A stretch of 64,000 nt of DNA from Stomoxys calcitrans (lineage: Eukaryota > Arthropoda > Insecta > Diptera > Muscidae). Every line of letters starts with the position of its first letter. The first letter of the stretch is position 1. A program made the translations under genes and the position numbers. The stretch covers positions 227,429,827-227,493,826 of the forward strand of contig NC_081553.1 in NCBI RefSeq assembly GCF_963082655.1, in the 5' to 3' direction. Below the pieces are notes generated by a model. It was not told the DNA's origin, did no database searches, and was given only the letters and a program-made list of their open reading frames with translations. Positions 54,116 through 64,000 of this stretch are shown here, in pieces.

Positions 54116-55767
54116 CAAGTAAAAGCGTGCTAAGTTCGGCCGGGCCGAATCTTATATACCCTCCACCATGGATCGCATTTGTCGAGTTCTTTTCCCGGCA
54201 TCTCTTCTTAGGCTAAAAAGGATATAAGAAAAGAGTTGCTCTGCTATTAAAACGATATCAAGATATGGTCCGGTTCGGACCACAATTAAATGATATGTTG
54301 GAGACCTGTGTAAAATTTCAGCCAATTCGTATAAGAATTGCGCCCATTGGGGCTCACGAAGTAAAATAGAGAGAACGATTTATATGGGATCTGTATCGGG
54401 CTATAGACCGATTCAGAACATAATAAACACGTTTGTTGATGGTCATGAGAGGATCCGTCGTACAAAATTTCAGGCATATCGGATAATAATTGCGACCTCT
54501 AGGGGTCAAGAAGTCAAAATCCCAGATCGGTTTATATGGCAGCTATATCAGGTTATGAACCGATTTGAACCTTATTTGACACAGTTGTTGAAAATAAAAA
54601 TAAAATACGTCATGCGAAATTTCAGCCAAATCGGATAGGAATTGCGGCCTCTAGAAGCTCAAGAAGTCAAATCCCCAGATCTGTTTATATGACAGCTATA
54701 TCAGGTTAAAGACCGATTTCAACTATACTTGGCACAGTTGTTGGATATCATGACGAAATACTTTGTGCAAAAACTCATTCAAATCGGATAAGGATTGTGC
54801 CCTCTAGAGTCTCAAGAAGTCAAGACCCAAGATCGGTTTATGCGGCAGCTATATCTGGTTATGAACCGATTAAAACCATACTTGGCACAGTTATTGGGTA
54901 TCATAATAAAATACGTTGTGCGAAATTCCATTCCAATCGGATAAGAATTGCGCCCTCCAGAGGCTCAAGAAGTCAAGACCCAAGATAGGTTTATATGGCA
55001 GCTATATCAGGTTATGGACCGACTTGAACCATACTTGGCACAGTTATTGGATATAACAACAAAACACGTCGTGCAAAATTTCATTTCAATCGGATAAGAA
55101 TTGCGCACTCTACAGGCTCAAGAAGTCAAGACCCAAGATCGGTTTATATGGCAGCTATATCAGGTTATGGACCGATTTGAACCATACTTGGCACCGTTGT
55201 TGGATATCATAACAAAACACGTCGTGCAAAATTTCATTCTGATCGGATAAGAATTGCGCACGCTAGAGGCTCAAGAAGTCAAGACCCAAGATCGGTTTAT
55301 ATGGCAGCTATATCAGGTTATGGACCGATTTGAACCATACTTGGCACAGTTGTTGGATATCATAAGAAAACACGTCGTTCAAAATTTCATTCCAATCGGA
55401 TAAGAATTGCGCACTCTAGAGGCTCAAGAAGTCAAGACCCTAGATCGGTTTATATGGCAGCTATATCAAAACATGGACCGATATGGCCCATTTACAATAC
55501 CAACCGACCTACACTAATAAGAAGTATTTGTGCAAAATTTCAAGCGGCTAGCTTTACTCCTTCGGAAGTTAGCGTGCTTTCGACAGACAGGCGGACGGAC
55601 GGACGGACGGACGGACGGACAGACGGACGGACATGGCTAGATCGACATAAAATGTCACGACGATCAAGAATATATATACTTTATGGGGTCTCAGACGAAT
55701 ATTTCGAGTAGTTACAAACAGAATGACGAAATTAGTATACCCCCCATCTTATGGTGGAGGGTATAAA
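54116..55767 (-). mobile_element. Inner Helentron-like element, full length (subfamily A)
   Basis: The terminal motif TATACCCTCCACCAT (54155-54169) and its perfect inverted partner (55751-55765) bracket about eight monomers with 153-bp spacing (GTCAAGACCCAAGATCGG starts near 55127 and 55280). The stem TTCGGCC-G-GGCCGAA is perfect. A GGACGGACGGACGG run (55590-55630) expands the CCGTCC block. It is inserted in a same-family element between A residues, with no target duplication evident. Confidence 0.92.
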
Positions 55768-56609
55768 AATTGCTATGCTATTGGAGATATATCACGTCCG
55801 ATTGCAATCCGGTCCGATTCGGATCATAATTGATCTAAATGTTGAAGACCGTAGTAAAGGTGATTCTGTACAATTTAAGCCAATTCGAATGAGAATTGCG
55901 CCCTTTAGAGGCTCAAGAAATGAAATAGGAGGGTCGGTTTATATGAGAGCTGTATCAGGCTATAGACCGCTTCAGACCGTATTTGACACGTATGTTGAAG
56001 GTCATGGGAATAGCCGTAATTTCTGTCAAATCGGATAAGAATGGCGCCCTCTAGTGGCTCAAGAAGTCAAGACACCAGATCAGTATACACGACAGTTATA
56101 TCAGGTTATGGACCGATTTTAACCATACTTAGAACAGCTGTTGACCTCAGATAGGTTTATATGACAGCTATATAAGATTATGGACCGATTTCCATCATAC
56201 TTAGCACAGTTATTGAAAGCCATACCAAAACATATCAGGCAAAATTTTAGCCAAATCGGAAAAAAAAATGCGCCTTCTAGAGGCTCAAAAAGTCAAGACC
56301 CTAGATCGGTTTATATGGCAGCCATACTTAGAACAATTGTTGAAAATCATAACAAAACATTTCATGCAAAATTTCAGCCAAATTGGATAAGAATTGTTCC
56401 CACTAGAGGCTCAAGAAGTCAAGATCCAAGATCGGTTTATATGGCAGCTTTATCAAAACATGGACCGATATGGCCCATTTACAATCCCAACCGACCTACC
56501 GGCTAGCTTTACTCCTTCAACAGTCAGCGTACTTTTGACAGACAGACGGACGGGCGGAGGGGCGGACATGGCTAGATCGGCTAAAAATGGCATGACGATC
56601 AAGAATATA

Positions 56610-56829
56610 TTGGGTTGCCCAAAAAGTAAAGAAAGTAAATGCATTTTTAATAAAACTTAGAATGAACTTTAATCAAATATACTTTTTTACACTTTCTTTC
56701 TAAAGCAAGCTAAAAGTAACAGCTGATAACTGACAGAAGAAAGAATGCAATTACAGAGTCACAAGCTGTGAAAAAATTTGTCAACGCCGACTATATAAAA
56801 AATCCGCAATTACTTTTTGGGCAACCCAA
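56610..56829. mobile_element. Mariner-type MITE, TTGGGTTGCCC termini
   Basis: 220 bp, with left TTGGGTTGCCCAAAAAGT and right ACTTTTTGGGCAACCCAA in inverted orientation, TA on both sides. It is inserted in AGAATATATATAC of the Helentron-like 5' block. Compared with the copy at 63781 it lacks 15 bp next to the left end. The interior has no coding capacity. Confidence 0.92.
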
Positions 56830-56964
56830 TATATACTTTATGGGGTCTTAGACGCATATTTCGAGGAGTTACAAACAGAATGGCGAAATTGGTATACCCC
56901 CATCCTATGGTGGAGGGTATGAAAATGATTCCAATTTATTGAAAATTTCAGCTTATGTCTATAT

Positions 56965-57625
56965 TTGTTAGGTTAGGTTGAGAAGAGGGTGTGGATATTA
57001 ATCCGTCCCATGCCACTATGGACATACACCTCAGCCAGTAATCGGCTTGTTCTGCGCTCTAAAAACTATAAAGTAACCTCTAAAAATAACATTTTAAGTT
57101 ACGAATTCTGTGCTACTTACAAAATCCTTAATTGTTTTCAATACCACTCCCCTAAGTTGGTTCATGTCTGATATTTTGTCTCTCCACCTAAGTACCGGTA
57201 TCTGTTGGACGCGAAAGCCGGACAATGACAAAGGAAATGCTCCAACATCACATCATCTTCCCCGCATGCCCTACACATGCTATCATTTGCCGCACAGATT
57301 TTACATAAGTGAGCTCGTAGTCCTATGTGTCCCGTTATATAATACCAATAGCTATACTGACCTCCTTCTTGCTTACAAAGAACCTCTTCTTCTCACAATC
57401 TGGATTCCCCCATAGGATTATCGCCGTCCTACCGACCGTTTCGCTGTTCCACAATGTTGCATGCGAATTCGTCGCCCACCCCCTTAACTCCGACTGCGTC
57501 GATCCGAAAGGCTTCGGGTTAACCAAGTTTATTGACGGCAGTCCTCTGGCCTTCACCGACAAATCGTCTGTCTGCAACATGAACTTGAGGTGCTTTGTTT
57601 GGGCAAAGGTTCGTGGGCATCCGTA
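56965..57625 (-). pseudogene. Non-LTR LINE 3' end: RNase H C-terminus and zinc knuckle
   Basis: The minus strand reads GLPSINLVNPKPFGSTQSEL, TVGRTAIILWGNPDCEKK and VSKKEVSIAIGII. After one frameshift it continues with TGHIGLRAHLCKI, SMCRACGEDDVMLEHFLCHC and PAFASNRYRYLGG. This matches the RNase H end and the CxxC...HxxxxC knuckle of jockey/LOA-type LINE ORF2 proteins. The 3'UTR (GTGTATGTCCATAGTGGCAT) and a CAACCTAACCTAAC tail end it near 56968. The RT domain is missing. Confidence 0.82.
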
Positions 57626-57968
57626 GAAAAAAAAAATTCACCCGCATAGTTCTCCAACTAATTTCGTGTGTCTTGTAGGGGTGCCCAAAAGACTTGTTGT
57701 TGTTGTTGATTTAATCAGATACGTAGAATCGGCTTCCACACTGATAGAAAAATGACAAATGACGGTAATATGCCAATACCGTCTGGTATTATTTTGTTGG
57801 CGTCATTGACAAAGATTTTAAATACCACATGGTATCAATTCAATACCAAACAAAGGACCTATTGAAAATTGACGGCGTCACTTACATTCTTTTCATCGCG
57901 CCAGAAGGGTTGTTGAGCTTTGTACTTAAAATATTGTCGCCATTAAAAAAATAATGTTAAACAAAACC
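57626..57968. other. No recognised gene; imperfect GGTATTG-type repeats
   Basis: AATACCGTCTGGTATTATTT, ACCACATGGTATCAATTCAA and ACCAAACAAAGG show short inverted GGTAT/ATACC motifs, and ACACTGATAGAAAAATGACA could be a transposon end. No second terminus is found. Confidence 0.3.
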
Positions 57969-58230
57969 AGTTATAGTCCGATTCGGACCACAAATGAATG
58001 CCGAACATTGTAGAAGTCATTGTGTAATATTTCAGTTCATTCGGATTTGAATTGCGCCTTGCAGGGGCACTGCCAAATCGGATGAGAATTGCGCCCTCTA
58101 GAGGCTCCAGAAGTCAAAATCCCAGATCGGTTTATATGGCAGCTATATCAGGGTATCTTCCGATTTGCACCATACTTAGCACGGTTATTGGAAGACATAA
58201 CAAAACACCTTATGGCTCAAGAAGTCGCAA
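57969..58230 (-). mobile_element. Helentron-like fragment
   Basis: Minus-orientation monomers (GTCCGATTCGGACCAC, AATCGGATGAGAATTGCGCC, CAGATCGGTTTATATGGCAG) with internal deletions and neither end. Confidence 0.75.
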
Positions 58231-58974
58231 TCAAAAAATGATTGAATCATTTAATTTTTTAATTGAATTTTTTCTACTTTTTGCCTGTCCACAAGGCGTT
58301 TCTACACTTATGGTGGGCATTTCAAGTTCGACTCAGCCGATATATTTTAGATATTTTGGTTGTCAGAATTGTTTTTTAAAAACAAAAAAATTTTAAATCC
58401 AAAAAACAACTACATAACTTGCAACATCAGTATCTTAGGTTTCACATATCAGAAGTCACAGAAAGAAATACGAGATGGCCTTAAATCTCATAAGAACAAC
58501 AACGTCTCATTTAAAAAAAAAAAACACATAGTTTTCGTTGGGCTGTGGTTTTTTTTCTAAATCTGCAACATGAAGGATTTTATTTCAGTATTTATATTTT
58601 TTTCTTTTGGTGTGGGAGAACAGGAAAGCTTTTTGGCTCAAGCATGTAAGGCGTAGCGTTCTTTCTGTGAAGTACGCGATTATGGGCTATTGCTGTTGTT
58701 GGTGTATGTTAAACCACAAAAGGCATTAACTTGATACCATCACGTTGCTCTGGTGTATGAAACATATGAGCGAAGGACAAGTGAGAGCAGATGAGATGGG
58801 CAGGGACGCCAACAATATGTTGCCTGATTCATATGAAATTCTCTTTAGCTTACTTCAGGGCACATTCATGGTCTAAGGGTTTTTGTAGAGACATGTGGCA
58901 TGCTGAGAAGAATATCGTTGGCGATGCTGCACAGTGTCTTTAGAAATAGTCTTAATTTTTTTGTCTAATTTTGT
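58231..58974. other. No recognisable gene
   Basis: AT-rich unannotated DNA between two Helentron-like copies. Confidence 0.35.
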
Positions 58975-60284
58975 CTGTTTATCAAAAGCCCGCTAAGTTT
59001 CGAAGAAGTAAAGCTAGCCGCTTGAAATTTTGCACAAATACTCTCTATTAGTGTAGGTCGGATGGGATTGTAAATGGGCCATATCGGTTCATGTTTTGAT
59101 ATACCTCTCATATAAACTGATTTTGGATCTGGTTATTTTGAGCCTCTAGAGGGAGCAATTATTATCCGATTTGCCTGAAATTTTGCGTGACGTGTTTCGT
59201 TATGACTTCCAACAACTGTGCAAAGTATGGTTGAAATTGGTCCATAACCTGATATAGCTGTCATATCAACAGATCTGGGATCTTGACTTCTTGAGCCTCT
59301 AGAGGGAGCAATTACTATCCGATTTGGCTGAAATTTTACATAACGTGTTTTGTTATGACTTCAAACAGTTGTTCCAAATATGGTTCAAATAGGTCCATAA
59401 CCTGATATAGCTGTCATATAAACCGATCTGGGATCTTGACTTCTTGAGCCTCTAGGGGGAGCAATTACTACCAGATTTGGCTGAAATTTTACATAACGTG
59501 TTTCGTTATGATTACCAACAACTGTGCCAAGTATAGTTAAAGTCGGTTCATAACCTGACATAGCTGCCATATAAACCGATCTGGGGTATTGACTTCTTGA
59601 ATCTCTAGGGGGAGCAATTACTACCAGATTTGACTTAAGTTTAGCATGAGGTATTGTGTTATGATATGAACTGTACCAATTATAGTTCAAACCGGTCTAT
59701 AACCTGTTATGGCTACCATATAACGGATCTGGTATCTTGACATCTTGAGCCACTAGAGGGCGCAATTCTTATCGGATTTGGCTGAAATTTAGCATGACAT
59801 GTTTTGTTATGACTTCAAACAACTGTTCCATATATTATTCAAATAGTTCCATAATCTAATATATCTGCCATATAAATCGATCTTGGGTCTTGACTTCTTG
59901 AGCCACTAGAGGGCGCAACTATTATTCGATTTGGCTGAAATTTTGTACAACGGCTTCTCCCATGACCTTCAACATACGTCTCGAATATGGTATGAATCGG
60001 TCTATAGCTTGATAGCTCCCTTATAAACCGATCTCCCTATTTTACTTCTTGAGCCCCTAAAGGGCGCAATTCTTATTAGATTTGGCTGAAAGTTTACACA
60101 ATGACTTCTACTACGGTCTCTAACATTGAATTCAATTATGGTCCGAATTGGAGCAAAGAATTTTTTTTTGTTTTATCCTTTGTTTGCCTCAAAAGAGATA
60201 CCGGGAAAAGAACTCGACAAAAGCTATCCATGGTGTAGGGTATAAAAGATTCGACCTGGCCGAACTTAGCACGCTTTTGCTTGT
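58975..60284 (+). mobile_element. Helentron-like element (subfamily A), 5'-truncated
   Basis: It starts inside the 5' block at CTAAGTTTCGAAGAAGTAAA, runs through about seven monomers and ends with ATGGTGTAGGGTATA, the stem TTCGACCTGGCCGAA and CTTAGCACGCTTTTGCTTG. Confidence 0.87.
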
Positions 60285-60862
60285 TCTTTAGCTTCTGGGA
60301 GTTTTTACGTTTTTGATGAACAACTAAACTTGATATGCAAGCGAATAACGCGCAACTCTTCTAGAAGAGTATTTTATAAATCTTCCAGAACACTGATTTG
60401 TTACTTGTCCACACGATTCTTGCGCGATTCTGAGATATTTCAAGACCCTTTTGACTTACTCGTTAACAACTCATATGGAAGATTCCCAAAACACTCTTCC
60501 AGAAGATTCGTCTTGAGGACATAACTTCTCGCGATGGGGAAATCTTCTACGACTCTTAGACGAGATCGTCCACAATCATAACCTTCATCTAGAGGATTGG
60601 CGGAAGATTGTATGGCAATCAAAAGTGTTTGCTGGGCATGGACTTATGTTCTTGCATACCTACACAGTAATGTGCAATAGTGTGTTTGCATTAGCTCATC
60701 GCTGCTCCAAGTCCAGTGTACCCTTATATATGTATGTTGATACTCATGTCATGGGATATTTTCGTTATTGGCTACATACTACAAAATAGCAGCAACAACA
60801 ACATTGGCATAAACCAAAACAGCAAAACGATTGATGTTCTCAAAAAAAAAAAAAAAAAAAAA
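60285..60862. other. No gene; TTCnnGAA motifs and an A-run
   Basis: TTCTAGAA (60359), TTCCAGAA (60383) and TTCCAGAA (60497) resemble heat-shock-element half-site pairs. A 20-A run at 60842-60862 precedes the next Helentron-like end. No gene is recognised. Confidence 0.3.
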
Positions 60863-62333
60863 CAAGTAAAAGCGTGCTAATTTCGGCCGGGCCGAATCTT
60901 ATATACCCTCCACCATGGATCGAATTTGTCGAGCACTTGCCACGGTATCTCTTTTAAGGCAAACAAAGGGTAAAAAAAAAGAATTGCTATTTTATTGGAC
61001 CAATATCAAGTTATGGTTCATTTCGGACCATAATTGAACTGAATATTGGAGACCGTAGTAGAAGTCATTGTGTAAAATTTCAGCCAAATTTAGTAAGAAG
61101 TGCGCACTTTAGGGGCTGAAGAAGTAAAATTGGGAGATTGGTTTATAGGGGAGCTGTATTAGGCTATAAACTGATTCATGCCATATTCGGCACGTATTTA
61201 ATTTCAGCCAAATCGTATAATACTTGCGCCCTTTAGAGGTTCAAGAAGTCAAGATCCCATATCGGTTTATATGGCAGCTATATCAGGTTATGGACCGATT
61301 TGAACTATTCTTAGCACAGTTATTGGAAGTCATAACAAAACACGTCGTGCAAAATTTCAGCCAAATTGGATAATAATTGCGTCCTCTAGTTGTTCAAGAA
61401 GTCAAGACCCCATTTAGGTTTATATGGCAGCTATATCAGTTTATGGGCCGATTTGAACTATTCTTAACACAGTTGTTGAAAGTTATAACACAAGACCTCA
61501 TGCAAAATTTCAGCTAAATCGAGTACTAATTGCGCCTTCTAGTGGCTCATGAAGTCAAGACCCCAGATCGGTTTATATGGCAGCTATATCAGTTTATGGG
61601 CCGATTTGAACTATTCTTAGCACAGTTGTTGGAAGTCATAACAAAACACCTCATGCAAAATTTCAGCTAAATCGAATAATAATTGCGCCCTCTAGTGGCT
61701 CAAGAAGTCAAGACCCCAGATCGGTTTATATGGCAGCTATATCAGTTTATGGGCCGATTTGAACTATTCTTAATACAGTTGTTGGAAGTCATAACAAAAC
61801 ACCTCATGCAAAATTTCAGCTAAATCGAATAATAATTGCGCCCTCCAGTGGCTCAAGAAGTCAAGACCCCAGATCGGTTTATATGGCAGCTATATCAGTT
61901 TATGGGCAGATTTGAACTATTCTTAACACAGTTGTTGGAAGTCATAACAAAACACCTCATGCAAAATTTCAGCTAAATCGAATAATAATTGCGCCCTCTA
62001 GTGGCTCATGAAGTCAAGACCCCAGATGGCAGCTATATCAGTTTATGGGCCGATTTGAACTGTTCTCAACACAGTTGTTGGAAGTCATAACAAAACACGT
62101 CGTGCAAACTTTCAGCCAAATCGGATAGGAAGAAGTCAAGACCCCAGATAGGTTTATATGGCAGCTATATCAAAACGTGGACCGATATAGCCCATTTACA
62201 ATAAGAAGTATTTGTGCAAAATTTCAAGCGGCTAGTTTTACTCCTTCGAAAGTTGGTATGCTTTCGACAGACGGACAGACGGACGGACGGCCATGGCTAG
62301 TTCGACTTATAATGTCATGACGATCAAGATTAT

Positions 62334-62942
62334 AAAGGGTGATTTTTTTGAGGTTAGGATTTTCATGCATTAGTATTTGACAGATCACGTGGGATTTCAG
62401 ACATGGTGTCAAAGAGAAAGATGCTCAGTATGCTTTGACATTTCATCATGAATAGACTTACTAACGAGCAACGCTTGCAAATCATTGAATTTTATTACCA
62501 AAATCAGTGTTCGGTTCGAAATGTGTTCAAATTTTGACAAATTTTGTTCAGCGATGAGGCTCATTTCTGGTTGAATGGCTACGTAAATAAGCAAAATTGC
62601 CGCATTTGGAGTGAAGAGCAACCAGAAGCCGTTCAAGAACTGCCCATGCATCCCGAAAAATGCACTGTTTGATGTGGTTTGTACGCTGGTGGAATCATTG
62701 GACCGTATTTTTTCAAAGATGCTGTTGGACGCAACGTTACGGTGAATGAACACATTTCGAACCGAACACTGATTTTGGTAATAAAATTCAATGATTTGCA
62801 AGCGTTGCTCGTTAGTAAGTCTATTCATGATGAAATGTCAAAGCATACTGAGCATCTTTCTCTTTGACACCATGTCTGAAATCCCACGTGATCTGTCAAA
62901 TACTAATGCATGAAAATCCTAACCTCAAAAAAATCACCCTTT
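62334..62942. mobile_element. Mariner derivative with 196-bp perfect inverted arms
   Basis: The left arm 62334-62529 and right arm 62747-62942 are exact reverse complements by my reading. Both start AAAGGGTGATTTTTTTGAGG and run into transposase coding sequence (MNRLTNEQRLQIIEFYYQNQ). The 217-nt centre encodes part of the catalytic region (SDEAHFWLNGYVNKQNC, then VQELPMHPEKCTV, a stop, and AGGIIGPYFFKDAVGRN). The rest of the transposase is missing, so it cannot move itself. It is inserted at a TA-rich site in the Helentron-like 5' block. Confidence 0.92.
62545..62746 (+). pseudogene. Transposase fragment in the centre of the hairpin element
   Basis: This reads FSDEAHFWLNGYVNKQNCRI, then HPEKCTV, a TGA in place of the usual Trp codon, CGLYAGGIIGPYFFK and DAVGRNVTVN. 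It includes the first catalytic Asp of the mariner DDE triad (SDEAHF). The second and third acidic residues are absent. The same family is represented by the relic at 40441-41130. Confidence 0.85.
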
Positions 62943-63034
62943 ATATACTTTATGCGCTCTTAGACGAATATTTCGAGGAGTTATAAAAAGAATGACGAAA
63001 TTAGTATACCCCCATCCTATGGTGCAGGGTATTA

Positions 63035-63680
63035 AAAGCAAAACCCAAAATTCACAATAAGACTACTGTATACAACGCACGTCAAACAAGCCAAACCAAA
63101 AAACAGAGGCCTTGAGCTCCCCAAAAGGGAAGAGCACATGGTCATGTCGGAGTGTATAGTACTCCAAAGCAATGCATAGATGAGTGGCATGGTTATCAAA
63201 GTGCCCTTTTAAATAAATGAGTTGTATCAATAATGGATGACAACATTAACAATATGACCACTTTTAGCAATTAAGCAGAAGAAGTAACAAAAAAAAGAAA
63301 ACAACTGGCTGAAGAAGATATGGCTTCATTCTGATCAACCATTGTCTGTGGTCAAAATTTCGCAATGACACTTCTCATCTGCTGGCACTACTTGCAATGG
63401 GTGTACCCCACAAATGCCTTTAATGGATATTTGCGGAGAATTAAATTAAAACTTAAAGTGACCGCTTCGAAATAATGTTCTCTAAGTGCTTGGGGCATGT
63501 TCAAATGATGTTAGGGAGGCTTTTCGTTGGATGACTTAAGCTGAGACATGTTCTATCCAACATTCAAGACAAATGCCATACCTACGTTCAACAAAGTTGG
63601 AGTTGACAAAAGAAGGCAATTTAGAAAAATAGAAAAAAATTCGTATAGAGAAAGTCATAGTAGGAGATATGTGCAAATCT
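63035..63680. other. No recognisable gene
   Basis: Unannotated sequence; I see no coding region or repeat. Confidence 0.35.
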
Positions 63681-63780
63681 AAGGTTAGGTTGAAAAGAGG
63701 GTGCAAATATTAATCCGCCTCATGCCACTATGGACATACACCCAAGCCAGTAATCGGCTTGTTGTGCGCCCTAAAAACTT
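63681..63780 (-). mobile_element. LINE 3'-tail fragment
   Basis: It matches 56970-57065 (GAGGGTGCAAATATTAATCC, ATGCCACTATGGACATACAC, AGCCAGTAATCGGCTTG). On the plus strand it begins AAGGTTAGGTTGA. It is cut at CTAAAAACT by the MITE at 63781. The other copy shows this is CTAAAAACTATAAAG, a TA site. Confidence 0.8.
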
Positions 63781-64000
63781 TTGGGTTGCCCAAAAAGTAA
63801 TTGCGGATTTTTTAAAAGAAAGTAAATACATTTTTAATAAAACTTAGAATAAACTTTAATCAAATATACTTTTTTTACACTTTTTTTCTAAAGCAAGCTA
63901 AAAGTAACAGCTGATAACTGACAGAAGAAAGAATGCAATTACAGAGTCACAAGCTGTGAAAAAATTTGTCAACGCCGACTATATGAAAAATTCGCAATTA
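63781..64000. mobile_element. Mariner-type MITE, cut by the window edge
   Basis: The left end TTGGGTTGCCCAAAAAGT is complete with the ATTGCGGATTTTTT extension. The interior is nearly identical to 56610-56829, and the right end is lost at the window border (...TTCGCAATTA). Confidence 0.9.

Larger units (their letters stand above)
53997..56921 (-). mobile_element. Outer Helentron-like element, split by an inner copy
   Basis: The left part (53997-54115) carries the 3' end: CAAGTAAAAGCGTGATAAG, a stem, TATACCCTCCACCAT and ends at GGATAAAAGAAAA. The right part resumes at about 55768 with ATTGCTATGCTATTGG, exactly the sequence that follows in uninterrupted copies (60960-61005, 54230). It continues through monomers to the 5' end ATGGTGGAGGGTAT (56907-56920). 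A mariner MITE sits in its 5' block at 56610-56829. Confidence 0.87.
60863..63034 (-). mobile_element. Helentron-like element, full length, with nested mariner derivative
   Basis: The 3' end is CAAGTAAAAGCGTGCTAA, stem TTCGGCCGGGCCGAA and TATACCCTCCACCAT (60902-60916). The 5' end is ATGGTGCAGGGTATT (63019-63033, two mismatches). Monomers between 61556 and 62015 are almost identical with an exact 153-bp step. A 609-bp mariner derivative is inserted in the 5' block at 62334. Confidence 0.9.

Noticed and set aside
56968..56980. TTAGG-like telomeric repeat
   Set aside because: Only two or three units, always at the same end of one LINE family; it is the LINE's 3' tail.

Overview
The window looks like nuclear DNA of a higher (calyptrate, probably muscid-like) fly; the species call is inference. 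The evidence is the short (60-70 nt) introns, a fly-type UXT gene, a TATCGATA promoter-type cluster, jockey/R1/RTE/CR1-like non-LTR retrotransposons, Tc1/mariner transposases and MITEs, and a very abundant tandem-repeat-bearing element whose terminal block resembles the Drosophila INE-1/DINE-1 Helentron family (AAAGTATATATATTCTTGAT, then TAGCCATGTCCGTCC). It is overwhelmingly repetitive intergenic DNA. I can support only two host protein genes: a UXT-like prefoldin (9337-9768, minus, with a likely 69-nt 5'UTR intron) and a small two-exon secreted protein with no family I recognise (13956-14471, plus).

Layout. 1-6420: mostly unannotated DNA, a repeat R copy, and a 5'-truncated LINE with an intact 928-codon endonuclease/RT ORF. 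6421-9000: decayed jockey-type RT scraps, a SINE scrap and Helentron-like monomers. 9300-14500: the two host genes, a DRE-type cluster, small MITEs and a Helentron-like copy. 14860-17760: an RTE-clade LINE on the minus strand whose middle is replaced by another LINE on the plus strand. 17815-23985: full-length Helentron-like copies of two subfamilies, a mariner MITE scrap, a SINE and broken RT pieces. 25300-26060: RT pseudogene. 27805-29935: a 2.1-kb two-monomer minisatellite. 32210-41130: two dead mariner transposases, a SINE nested in a Helentron-like array with an 11-bp target duplication, and two MITEs. 41450-48950: further Helentron-like pieces, a three-copy 120-128 bp module and repeat family G. 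49810-63035: four near-complete Helentron-like elements (one nested in another), SINE copies, LINE tails, a mariner MITE, and a mariner derivative with 196-bp perfect inverted arms. 63680-64000: a LINE tail carrying a further MITE.

The host genes share no evident pathway. The main story is the repeat ecology. The dominant family has the Helentron/HINE plan: a 5' terminal motif (TATACCCTCCACCAT), tandem monomers of about 153 bp, an inverted copy of the 5' motif, then a GC-rich stem-loop (TTCGGCC-C-GGCCGAA) and a CTTG end. The two copies of the short motif change together between subfamilies. The most unusual single locus is 62334-62942, where both perfect inverted arms contain the transposase start codon, so a transcript would be a long hairpin matching the parent transposon.
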